From: Thermococcales archaeon 44_46
Lineage (GTDB): Archaea; Methanobacteriota_B; Thermococci; Thermococcales; Thermococcaceae
Assembly: GCA_001507935.1 (NCBI GenBank)
Contig: LGET01000114.1
Coordinates: 1-5,414, forward strand
Direction of reading: 5' to 3'
DNA length: 5,414 bases
Shown here: positions 1 to 4,850 of the stretch, piece after piece
Position numbering within the stretch: position 1 is the stretch's first letter
Layout: each line of letters starts with the position of its first letter
Notes under the pieces: generated by a model
Told to the model about the DNA's origin: nothing
The model's database searches: none
The model's input: only the letters and a program-made list of their open reading frames with translations
Program-made: the position numbers and the translations under genes

Positions 1-136
1 TGCTTGGGGTAATGTGTTATGGTCTGAAAATCCTCCTCAGAGTCAAATACTGTTTAAATAACAGGGGGTGAAACTAAACACGCCCCGGTAACGCAGAAAT
101 CACAATCTCCGCCTTCAGAGGTGCAAAGTTTAAATA

Positions 137-150
137 CACTTCTTCAAGTG
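137..150. repeat. Inverted repeat between two TATA boxes, candidate operator
   Basis: CACTT, a 4-nt spacer CTTC and AAGTG form a perfect 5+5 bp inverted repeat. It sits directly after the upstream TATA-like box and touches the BRE-like bases of the downstream one. An archaeal repressor of the Lrp or TrmB type bound there would be expected to block TFB/TBP access. That role is inferred from position only; I do not recognise the site as a known Thermococcales operator. Confidence 0.3.
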
Positions 151-163
151 AAAAACTTAAATA
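150..163 (+). promoter_or_regulatory. Likely BRE/TATA promoter of the CBS-hom operon
   Basis: A purine-rich BRE-like GAAAAA is followed by CTTAAATA at 156-163. Archaeal transcription normally starts about 25 nt downstream of TATA, which puts the start near 183-188 and leaves a leader of only about 15 nt carrying the ribosome binding site. A second TATA-like box, GTTTAAATA at 128-136, would start a transcript near 155-160. The sequence alone does not say which is used. Confidence 0.5.
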
Positions 164-188
164 GTGAAAAGGCTTCCTACATAAAAGC

Positions 189-194
189 GGTGAT
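189..194 (+). promoter_or_regulatory. Ribosome binding site GGTGAT of the CBS gene
   Basis: GGTGAT matches the anti-Shine-Dalgarno end of archaeal 16S rRNA and lies 5 nt before the ATG at 200. The nearer ATG at 194 runs into a stop after five codons, so 200 is the start. Confidence 0.8.
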
Positions 195-199
195 GAAAA

Positions 200-1048
200 A
201 TGAAAGTTAAAAGCCTCATGACTCCAGACCCAGTGGTAATTGAACTTCCGGCAACGAGGAATTACGCACTCGATCTTTTCAAAAAACATAGAGTTAGGTC
301 TTTTCCGGTAGTTAAAACAGGCACAAAGGAGCTTGTTGGTATAGTTAGCATAAAAAGTGTTCTTTTGCACCCTGATGAGGATCAACTCGCAATGCTCGTT
401 AAGAGAGATGTTCCCACCGTATATCCCAATGATACCTTGAAAAAGGCCGTTAAGCTGATGCTTGAATACGACTACAGGCGTGTTGTTGTAGTGGATGATC
501 AAAACCGGGTTGTGGGTATTCTAACAGTGGGAGATATAATAAGAAGGTACCTCTCCAAGAACGAAAAAATGAAGGAGATAGAAATTGAACCCTATTACCA
601 GAGATATGTGAGCGTTGTCTGGAGAGGAACGCCCTTAAAAGCGGCATTAAAGGCATTGCTACTTTCAAACTCCATGGCTTTGCCCGTAATAGATGATGAA
701 GGGAACCTTATAGGCATCATCGACGAGACAGATCTCCTCAAAGACAGCGAGATTGTGAGAGTCATGAAGAGTGCGGAGTTAGCAGCTTCCAGCGAGGAGG
801 AGTGGATATTGGAGAGCCACCCCGTGCTTCTCTTTGAAAAGGCAGAGCTTCAGCTTCCCAAAAAGCCAGTAGAAGAAATTATGACAACCGAACTAAAACT
901 TGCAACCCCACATATGAGCGTTTATGAAGTGGCAAACATAATGACAAGGGAACACATAGAGCAGCTACCCGTTGTCAAAGGGGAAGGAGAAATAATAGGG
1001 TTGATTAGAGACATTGACCTCATAAGGGTAATAGTGAAAAAGGCATGA
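200..1048 (+). CDS. Four-CBS-domain protein, probable adenosyl-nucleotide sensor
   Basis: A 282-residue protein made entirely of CBS motifs, with no enzymatic, membrane or DNA-binding domain. CBS1 is about residues 1-57, CBS2 60-118, CBS3 124-182 and CBS4 220-280; a charged linker (183-219) separates the last two. Each repeat ends in the typical G-h-h-x-x-x-x-h-h turn: GIVSIKSVL, GILTVGDII, GIIDETDLL, GLIRDIDLI. In CBS domains a Ser/Thr and an Asp in this turn hold the ribose of AMP, ATP, SAM or related ligands. Only CBS2 (T109, D112) has both. CBS1 has S50 but S53 in place of Asp; CBS3 and CBS4 have Asp (D178, D273) but D175 and R270 in place of Ser/Thr. One main ligand site is therefore likely. 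The stop overlaps the start of homoserine dehydrogenase (ATGA), so the two are translationally coupled. The ligand and partner are unknown; such proteins are often labelled IMP dehydrogenase-related, but no IMPDH catalytic domain is present. Confidence 0.9.
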   Translation: MKVKSLMTPDPVVIELPATRNYALDLFKKHRVRSFPVVKTGTKELVGIVSIKSVLLHPDEDQLAMLVKRDVPTVYPNDTLKKAVKLMLEYDYRRVVVVDDQNRVVGILTVGDIIRRYLSKNEKMKEIEIEPYYQRYVSVVWRGTPLKAALKALLLSNSMALPVIDDEGNLIGIIDETDLLKDSEIVRVMKSAELAASSEEEWILESHPVLLFEKAELQLPKKPVEEIMTTELKLATPHMSVYEVANIMTREHIEQLPVVKGEGEIIGLIRDIDLIRVIVKKA

Positions 1049-2055
1049 AGGAAATTTCCCTTTCTCTTATTGGTTTTGGAAACGTGGGAAAAGGGGTTGC
1101 TGAGGTACTTCTCAACAAGCATCAGTATTTCAAACAGAAATACAACCTCGAGATCAAGGTAGTGAGCATTACCGATTCTACCGCCACAATATGGGATCCC
1201 AACGGGATAGACCTAAAAGAGGCTTTGGAAACTAAGGAAAGTTTTGGTTCGCTTAAATTCTGGGGAAATGAGTATGAGGTTTATGAGTTGGGAGCTTCTG
1301 AGGTTGTTGAAGAAATCGACAGCGATGTGGTGGTTGACGTTACCAACGACAAAAACGCAGCAAAATGGCATTTGGAGGCTTTAAAGAATGGAAAGTCCGT
1401 TGTAACCTCAAACAAACCACCTGTGGTTTTTAGTTATAGAGAACTCCTCAAGGTCTCGTCTGAAAAAGATGTGCCTTACCTTTTTGAGGCTACAGTAATG
1501 GCGGGGACACCTATAATACACCTCCTTAGGAGTGCTCTACTCGCTGATTCTATAGAAAGGATTTGGGGAGTGCTCAACGGCACAACAACGTTTATCCTAA
1601 ATGCAGTAGAAGAAGGCATGAGCTTTGAAGAAGCCCTTAAAAAAGCCCAAGAGCTTGGAATAGCAGAAAGAGATCCATCAAATGATCTCAAAGGAATTGA
1701 TGCAGGTTATAAGGGGGTCATTCTGCACAACATAGCCTTTTACCCCTTTGATTTCAAAAAAGCTTACATAGAAGGTATAGAGGGAATATCGGAGGAGAAA
1801 ATCAAGGAGAACTTCAAAAAAGGAGTTGCTACAAGGCTTGTTGCCCTTGTGGAAGATGGGAAAGTGGAGATAAAGCCCAGAAGATTACCCATGAACAGTC
1901 CCCTAGCCGTTAAAGGTACTTCAAACGTTGCTTTGATAGAGAGCGATTTATTAGGGGAGTTAGTTATTAGGGGAGCTGGGGCAGGGATAAAAGAGACTGC
2001 CTCTGGAGTTGTGAGCGACATAATAAGAGCATCCTTAAGAACCAAATATTTATAA
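1045..2055 (+). CDS. hom: Homoserine dehydrogenase (NAD(P)-dependent), no ACT domain
   Basis: Catalyses the reduction of aspartate semialdehyde to homoserine, the branch point to threonine and methionine, in the cytoplasm. Residues 1-120 form a Rossmann fold with the nucleotide loop GFGNVG (10-15). TSNKPP (121-126) holds the family's conserved lysine, K124. FEATVMAGTPII (147-158) and LNGTTTFIL (177-185) are family blocks. The segment AERDPSNDLKGIDAGYK (207-223) holds E208, D219 and K223, the homoserine-binding and catalytic residues. The C-terminus has RGAGAGIKETASGVVSDI (309-326), typical of the family. At 336 residues it is a monofunctional form without the C-terminal ACT regulatory domain or a fused aspartate kinase. 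The start at 1045 overlaps the preceding CBS gene by 4 nt and places the Rossmann loop at the usual distance; a weak AGTGA lies upstream. S45 follows ITD, where I recall the Pyrococcus horikoshii enzyme having an arginine that grips the NADP 2'-phosphate. Cofactor preference may therefore differ. Confidence 0.95.
   Translation: MKEISLSLIGFGNVGKGVAEVLLNKHQYFKQKYNLEIKVVSITDSTATIWDPNGIDLKEALETKESFGSLKFWGNEYEVYELGASEVVEEIDSDVVVDVTNDKNAAKWHLEALKNGKSVVTSNKPPVVFSYRELLKVSSEKDVPYLFEATVMAGTPIIHLLRSALLADSIERIWGVLNGTTTFILNAVEEGMSFEEALKKAQELGIAERDPSNDLKGIDAGYKGVILHNIAFYPFDFKKAYIEGIEGISEEKIKENFKKGVATRLVALVEDGKVEIKPRRLPMNSPLAVKGTSNVALIESDLLGELVIRGAGAGIKETASGVVSDIIRASLRTKYL
2047..2055 (+). promoter_or_regulatory. 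Possible internal promoter for the ASCH gene
   Basis: TATTTATAA overlaps the last codons of homoserine dehydrogenase, preceded by the purine-rich AAGAACCAAA. Transcription would begin near 2076-2082, giving a very short leader before the GTG at 2088. A T6 run at 2068-2073 could also end some of the upstream transcripts. Read-through from the operon is equally possible. Confidence 0.35.
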
Positions 2056-2087
2056 CTCCCTTCTGGATTTTTTGACTCGGTGAGAGT

Positions 2088-2615
2088 GTGAAGCATGTAA
2101 TAGCCCTCCATCAGGTTTATGGAGAGCTGATATTCAGGGGGCTTAAGTATCATGAAATAAGAAAAGCCCCTGTTTTTAGGGAAGGGGATACTGTTTTTCT
2201 CTATATCGCAAGAGGAGACCTAAGCTTCTTAAGAAGAACTCTGGGAAAACTCGGCCTTAGTGAGGAACAAGTTTTAACTAAAAGGGGGAGCATTGTTGGA
2301 GGGTTTGAAGTCGGGGAAGTTATTAAAGCCGATTTTGAAACACTGTGGGAGTTAACGAAGGATACCAGTGGGCTTAGTTTTGTCTATGGCGAAGAAGAGG
2401 GCAAAAAATGGCTTAAACAATATATAAAAGAATACGGCTATGCCTTTACCATAGAAAAGCCGTTTCTTTTTAGAGAACCCCTTACAAGAGAAAAAATGAA
2501 GGAGCTTTATGGCATTCACGTAGAGGGAATAATTCATCTTTCAAGCAGGACAAGGAAGCCATGGGTTAAAACTCTTCTCGAAGACCTCACCGTGAGAGAA
2601 GTTCACTTTATCTAG
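2088..2615 (+). CDS. ASCH-domain (PUA-like) protein
   Basis: A 175-residue protein starting at GTG. GGTGA (2079-2083) lies 4 nt upstream, and the neighbouring ATG at 2095 runs straight into a stop. The N-terminus fits the ASCH family: VIALHQVYGELIFRG leads into the signature GxKxxExR, seen as GLKYHEIRK with G18, K20, E23 and R25. A strand with FLYIARGD (37-44), GGFEVGEVI (71-79) and YAFTIEKPFLF (118-128) follow the order of the family's beta-barrel. ASCH domains are PUA-like folds found in the ASC-1 coactivator and many small prokaryotic proteins, thought to bind RNA or modified nucleotides. A nuclease activity on RNA has been reported for some. The segment from about 85 to 115 looks like an insertion, and the C-terminus (130-175) extends past the minimal domain. 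It probably acts in the cytoplasm; its substrate is unknown. There is no obvious functional tie to the upstream dehydrogenase. Confidence 0.8.
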   Translation: MKHVIALHQVYGELIFRGLKYHEIRKAPVFREGDTVFLYIARGDLSFLRRTLGKLGLSEEQVLTKRGSIVGGFEVGEVIKADFETLWELTKDTSGLSFVYGEEEGKKWLKQYIKEYGYAFTIEKPFLFREPLTREKMKELYGIHVEGIIHLSSRTRKPWVKTLLEDLTVREVHFI

Positions 2616-2618
2616 CCT

Positions 2619-3224
2619 TCATTCGGTTTCTTCTTCAGGGTAATATACTACGTAAGGCCCTGTGCTGAGTTTTTTGATTTCTTCTTTTGTGAGAAGTCTG
2701 CTCTTGACTTTCTCCCCTATTAATGCACTGTTCCCAAAGGGATCCATGATTTTTACTGTTAGGGGTTTTTTGCCCTCTTTCACTTCCTCAATATATGAGA
2801 GGAGTTCATCAATCTTTTTTACACTTTCCTCGTCATTTTCCTGGGTCTTAAAGTTCCTGGCCATTAGCAGAGTTTCCCTAGTCCTCTCGAGGACACCTTC
2901 TATATTCGTTACAAACCCCTGACTCGCTGGCCCAGGCTCTATTTTAACCCCGATCTCTTCAAGCTCAATAGTCCCACTTTTGCTCCTTACAACCCTTGTA
3001 AAGAGATCTTTTTCTTCTTCTACCTTGATACTGTAAAGTTTGGGCTCTTTCTCTTCGAGTATCATTACATCGGCATTTCGATACCCGCACTTCTCGCATA
3101 TTATCGTAGACTCCATCACCTTACCAAAATATGGAATTTCATGAATGTGATTAAGAGCCTTCAGAGTGTTCTTTCCCCCACATACTGGGCAGTCACCAAG
3201 CCTAACCTCATGTATCTCGCTCAT
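2619..3224 (-). CDS. zpr1: ZPR1-type zinc-finger protein
   Basis: A 201-residue archaeal ZPR1 homolog. The N-terminal zinc ribbon has C12, C15, C43 and C46 (DCPVCGG...ICEKCGYRN), a CxxC-27-CxxC arrangement. The following beta-rich domain carries family signatures: GTIELEEIGVKIEPGPASQG (84-103), TNIEGVL (106-112), and near the end TVKIMDPFGNSALI (156-169). Eukaryotic ZPR1 carries two such modules and binds translation factor eEF1A. The archaeal form has one module, and its partner is not established; a role linked to aEF1A is inference from the family. The ATG at 3222-3224 is preceded by GGTGA (3231-3235) with a 6-nt spacer and by a TATA box about 35 nt upstream, so the start is firm. Its stop is 3 nt from the convergent ASCH stop. 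Confidence 0.9.
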   Translation of the reverse strand: MSEIHEVRLGDCPVCGGKNTLKALNHIHEIPYFGKVMESTIICEKCGYRNADVMILEEKEPKLYSIKVEEEKDLFTRVVRSKSGTIELEEIGVKIEPGPASQGFVTNIEGVLERTRETLLMARNFKTQENDEESVKKIDELLSYIEEVKEGKKPLTVKIMDPFGNSALIGEKVKSRLLTKEEIKKLSTGPYVVYYPEEETE

Positions 3225-3256
3225 TTCAACTCACCAAGATCAAAAAGAATAGAGGA

Positions 3257-3264
3257 TTTATAAA
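3257..3264 (-). promoter_or_regulatory. TATA box of zpr1
   Basis: TTTATAAA is centred about 37 nt before the zpr1 ATG. This places the transcript start near 3235 and gives a leader of roughly 10 nt that begins at the GGTGA ribosome binding site. The box is palindromic, but the plus strand has no gene to serve. It abuts the 3' arm of the sepF-end hairpin. Confidence 0.65.
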
Positions 3265-3288
3265 GGTTAAAGAAGCCTTTCAACCTTT
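3262..3288 (-). terminator. Bulged hairpin at the sepF 3' end
   Basis: On the minus strand AAAGGTT pairs with AACCTTT (3282-3288 with 3262-3268), and inside it AAAG pairs with CTTT (3277-3280 with 3269-3272) around a GCTT loop. The sepF stop codon TGA (3280-3282) lies in the 5' arm; one stop base (3281) is the single bulge. Beyond it the minus strand is T-rich in patches, but there is no long continuous T-run, so terminator function is only probable. The downstream arm shares bases with the zpr1 TATA box. Confidence 0.45.
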
Positions 3289-3669
3289 GTATATTTTAAT
3301 GTCTGAAGGAGTAATGAGAATCTTAATCTCATGCTTTGCTATTTTTGCCGTCTCTCCACCAAGGGCTTGGGTAATCCCCTTTATCTGCTCAACAACCTTT
3401 GCAAGCACTTCAGGTTTTGATTCCAACGGTGTTAAATCGGCGATAATAATGTTACCTGCCTGTATTTCTTCAGAAATCTTTTCCAAATCGCTGTAACTAG
3501 TAACAACAATCTTCTTGACATATCTAATCTCCGGCTCACCAATCGTTTTCGCTATAACATCCTCTTCCAGAGGGACGACATCAATTTCACGTCTGACATC
3601 TCTCTTTCTTCCCGTTCCAAGTTCCTTCTTTGTTTCTTCTTTTTTGATAATCTTGTCAAACAGTCCCAT
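3280..3669 (-). CDS. sepF: SepF, archaeal FtsZ membrane anchor
   Basis: A 129-residue SepF homolog. In archaea SepF tethers FtsZ to the membrane at the division site. Residues 1-10, MGLFDKIIKK, are the expected amphipathic membrane-targeting helix. A charged flexible linker follows (11-45). The conserved alpha/beta core spans about 48-127: YVKKIVVTSYSDLEKI (50-65), GNIIIADLTPL (72-82), then the dimer-interface helix with IKGITQALGGE (96-106) and ILITPSDIKIY (117-127). I chose the ATG at 3667-3669 because GGTGA (3675-3679) lies 5 nt upstream and because SepF proteins begin with this short helix. The GTG at 3676-3678 in the same frame overlaps that ribosome binding site and would add only three residues. 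The gene is monocistronic, with its own TATA box, and no ftsZ is visible nearby. Confidence 0.9.
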   Translation of the reverse strand: MGLFDKIIKKEETKKELGTGRKRDVRREIDVVPLEEDVIAKTIGEPEIRYVKKIVVTSYSDLEKISEEIQAGNIIIADLTPLESKPEVLAKVVEQIKGITQALGGETAKIAKHEIKILITPSDIKIYKG

Positions 3670-3719
3670 ACTTTTCACCCCAAAAACATTCTTGACTAAG
3701 TTATTTTTTGGTACTAGGT

Positions 3720-3729
3720 CTTTATATTT
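3720..3729 (-). promoter_or_regulatory. TATA box of sepF
   Basis: On the minus strand AAATATAAAG follows a BRE-like ATAAGA. Transcription would start near 3699, leaving a leader of about 30 nt before the ATG at 3669. It is the only good TATA candidate close to the gene. Confidence 0.6.
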
Positions 3730-3815
3730 CTTATGGATGGGCTAATTAATAAGTGGCAAAGAGATGGTGTATCAAAAAGTGAAGGTACGTCTTTTGTCAA
3801 TCGAGAAATTAAAAT

Positions 3816-3901
3816 AAATTAGGTCTTCCAATAGGTGAGCAAAAAATCTTTGTGAGTGCTCTTATGCACAACTTTCCCTACCTGGGTAAGACCTTAAATT
3901 T
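3816..3901 (+). ncRNA. Candidate structured RNA or long stem-loop element
   Basis: Nested complementary arms fold an 86-nt stretch: AAATT (3816-3820) with AATTT (3897-3901), AGGTCTT (3821-3827) with AAGACCT (3888-3894), CCA (3828-3830) with TGG (3883-3885), and GGT (3834-3836) with ACC (3880-3882). That makes 18 pairs interrupted only by 2-, 2- and 3-nt bulges. The top can close further by GAGC (3837-3840) with GCTC (3858-3861), or alternatively TTGTG (3850-3854) with CACAA (3867-3871). It is not a tRNA, and I find no clear C/D boxes or a convincing H/ACA layout. The strand is unknown: the pairing contains no G-U pairs and works for either transcript. It could also be a remnant of a small mobile element or a protein-binding DNA site. 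Confidence 0.35.
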
Positions 3902-3932
3902 CGCTGATTGTCTATATAGGAAAACATTTTCC

Positions 3933-3954
3933 AGAGATGGGGTATCTCACCTCT
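3933..3954. repeat. Short inverted repeat upstream of the histone gene
   Basis: The core is a perfect GAGAT-GGGGT-ATCTC (3934-3948). The whole 22 nt also folds in an alternative register, AGAG with CTCT plus inner pairs and a GTAT loop. It lies about 20 nt after a TATA-like CTATATAGG and about 80 nt before the histone TATA box. It could be an operator or a small RNA hairpin; nothing decides this. Confidence 0.25.
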
Positions 3955-4022
3955 CCCTTAAATAGTTCCTATTTATTTATAAGAAAATGGGGGATGAAAA
4001 GGGTGAAAATGGCCGCTTTTAT

Positions 4023-4038
4023 CGAAAGGTTTATATAT
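4023..4038 (+). promoter_or_regulatory. Strong BRE/TATA promoter of the histone gene
   Basis: CGAAAGG (BRE) is followed by TTTATATAT, close to the ideal Thermococcales promoter. The expected start is near 4057-4062, giving a leader of about 30 nt. It fits a highly expressed chromatin gene. Confidence 0.8.
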
Positions 4039-4074
4039 CTTTAATTCAAAAAATAAGAATGAAGAATTTCCCAA

Positions 4075-4081
4075 GGAGGTG
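4075..4081 (+). promoter_or_regulatory. Strong ribosome binding site of the histone gene
   Basis: GGAGGTG, the longest Shine-Dalgarno match in the window, lies 6 nt before the ATG at 4088. It fixes the start and points to high translation. Confidence 0.85.
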
Positions 4082-4087
4082 TTGTGA

Positions 4088-4291
4088 ATGGCTGAGTTGC
4101 CAATTGCCCCAATTGACAGATTGATTAGAAAGGCTGGTGCCGAGAGAGTTAGTGAAGAGGCTGCCAAGATACTCGCCAAGTACCTCGAAGAATACGCAGT
4201 CGAGCTCGGAAAGAAGGCTGTTGAATTCGCTAGACACGCTGGCAGAAAGACCGTCAAGGCCGAGGACATTAAGCTTGCAATTAAGGCTTGA
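4088..4291 (+). CDS. Archaeal histone (HMf/HTk/HPy type)
   Basis: A complete 67-residue histone-fold protein without tails. It wraps DNA as dimers that stack into longer archaeal nucleosomes. The three helices run about 3-14, 21-48 and 57-66. Family landmarks, numbered one above HMfB, are R11, G17, R20, H50, the DNA-contacting RKT loop (53-55) and D60. The family's dimer-dimer contact uses the His and Asp equivalents, and the small G17 permits tight stacking, so assembly into extended fibres is expected. Codon choice is rich in GAG, AAG and CTC compared with neighbours, as in highly expressed genes. From memory, the order histone, phosphoesterase, TFB matches the HTkB locus of T. kodakarensis, so this is likely that paralog; the other histone gene is outside the window. 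Confidence 0.97.
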   Translation: MAELPIAPIDRLIRKAGAERVSEEAAKILAKYLEEYAVELGKKAVEFARHAGRKTVKAEDIKLAIKA

Positions 4292-4320
4292 AAGCCTTTC
4301 CCTTTTTTGTCTTTTCTATT
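4283..4320 (+). terminator. Hairpin and T-tract terminator of the histone gene
   Basis: AAGGCT (4283-4288) pairs with AGCCTT (4293-4298) around a TTGA loop, followed by CCC and T-rich runs (T6 at 4303-4308, T4 at 4312-4315). The histone stop codon TGA (4289-4291) forms most of the loop. Archaeal RNA polymerase ends at T-runs even without a hairpin, so termination here is well supported. The T-tract touches the stop of the convergent phosphoesterase gene. Confidence 0.75.
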
Positions 4321-4834
4321 ATGGGTATTTCCACTGTGTTTCCCACGGCTTGTAGATATCAAATTTGAAACGTTCACCCGTTATCTTGCCAACGAGAAAA
4401 GTTGGATCACTCATTCTTGGAACCGTTGGGGAGCCGGGATTAAGGAGATGCACTTTTTTACCCATATACTCATAGCTTTTGTAGAAGAACCTATGGGTAT
4501 GACCAAAAATTAACAAATCAACTCCCATATCAAGGGCTTTGTATTTGAGACCTTGCTCATCCAAGCTGAGAAATTGATGGCCGTGGATGATGCCCACTTT
4601 CAGACCTTCGATTTCTAAAACCTTCTCCTCTGGAAAAATTGGCTTGTCTAAGTTTCCCCTAACGATAACTACTGGCGCTATTTCTCTAAAAATATCAAAA
4701 AGCTCAGGGGATGTCAAATCCCCAGCGTGGATTATTAGCTCCACCCCTTCTTCCCTAAAAACATCAAAAATTAAATCGGGAAGATAGGAAGTTTTGTCAG
4801 GGTAGTGAGTATCGCTAAGTATTCCTATTTTCAT
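4319..4834 (-). CDS. YfcE/MJ0936-type metallophosphoesterase
   Basis: A 171-residue calcineurin-like phosphoesterase of the small YfcE/MJ0936 class, which binds two metal ions, usually Mn or Ni, and cleaves phosphodiesters in vitro. All metal ligands are present: D8 and H10 (SDTHYPD), D39 (HAGDLTS), N61 (RGNLDKP), H84 (HGHQF), and H112 and H114 (FGHTHRF). NPGSPTVPR (132-140) is the class-specific C-terminal loop. The physiological substrate is unknown for this class. I chose the ATG at 4832-4834 because MKIGILSDTH is the standard N-terminus. Longer in-frame starts would overlap the end of TFB and add 17 residues without similarity. The upstream bases CGGGGAAGAA give only a weak ribosome binding site. 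The start is 16 nt after the TFB stop, so the two are probably co-transcribed. No T-rich terminator is obvious on the minus strand after its stop. Confidence 0.93.
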   Translation of the reverse strand: MKIGILSDTHYPDKTSYLPDLIFDVFREEGVELIIHAGDLTSPELFDIFREIAPVVIVRGNLDKPIFPEEKVLEIEGLKVGIIHGHQFLSLDEQGLKYKALDMGVDLLIFGHTHRFFYKSYEYMGKKVHLLNPGSPTVPRMSDPTFLVGKITGERFKFDIYKPWETQWKYP

Positions 4835-4850
4835 TTCTTCCCCGACTTGT

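Larger units (their letters stand above)
1..199. other. Gene-poor left edge and leader of the CBS gene
   Basis: I see no supported gene here. Two plus-strand frames stay open from the left edge to stops at 59-61 and 69-71. Either could be the last residues of an upstream gene, but neither has a recognisable motif. The stretch contains two copies of the 9-mer GTTTAAATA (52-60 and 128-136), a further TATA-like CTTAAATA (156-163), an inverted repeat CTGTT-TAAAT-AACAG (50-64), and a second one, CACTT-CTTC-AAGTG (137-150). A GC-rich patch (64-124, about 55% G+C against clearly AT-rich flanks) can form two small hairpins: 65-70 with 81-86, and 110-114 with 119-123. It is best read as a promoter and leader region. 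Confidence 0.5.
3670..4087. other. Long intergenic region between divergent sepF and histone
   Basis: About 420 nt contain no supportable protein gene. The two ends carry the sepF and histone promoters. The middle holds an imperfect long inverted repeat (3816-3901), a TATA-like CTATATAGG (3912-3920), a small inverted repeat (3933-3954) and another TATA-like TTATTTATAAG (3973-3982). Tiny frames of 17 codons (from 3764) and 11 codons (from 4009) exist but have no supporting features. No IS ends, tRNA or CRISPR repeat is visible. Confidence 0.6.

Noticed and set aside
1..71. C-terminal fragment of an upstream gene at the left edge
   Set aside because: Two frames are open for about 20 codons each. 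Neither shows a motif, so calling one would be a guess.
64..163. Known riboswitch (fluoride/crcB type) in the leader
   Set aside because: The GC-rich block lacks the conserved core motifs of that class, and the downstream genes do not fit.
190..196. GUGAUGA as the C box of a C/D guide RNA
   Set aside because: No CUGA D box occurs at a usable distance, and the bases are explained by the ribosome binding site of the CBS gene.
74..502. A 142-codon open frame on the minus strand overlapping the CBS gene start
   Set aside because: It is antisense to a clear coding gene, has no family motif and lacks a ribosome binding site. Its last residues cross the noncoding leader.
3670..3678. Upstream GTG start for SepF
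   Set aside because: It overlaps the GGTGA ribosome binding site that is correctly spaced for the ATG at 3669, and it would spoil the usual MGLFDK N-terminus.
3764..3817. A 17-codon frame (MVYQKVKVRLL...) in the intergenic region
   Set aside because: It has no ribosome binding site, promoter or recognisable family. A transposase remnant was considered but the match is too short to support.
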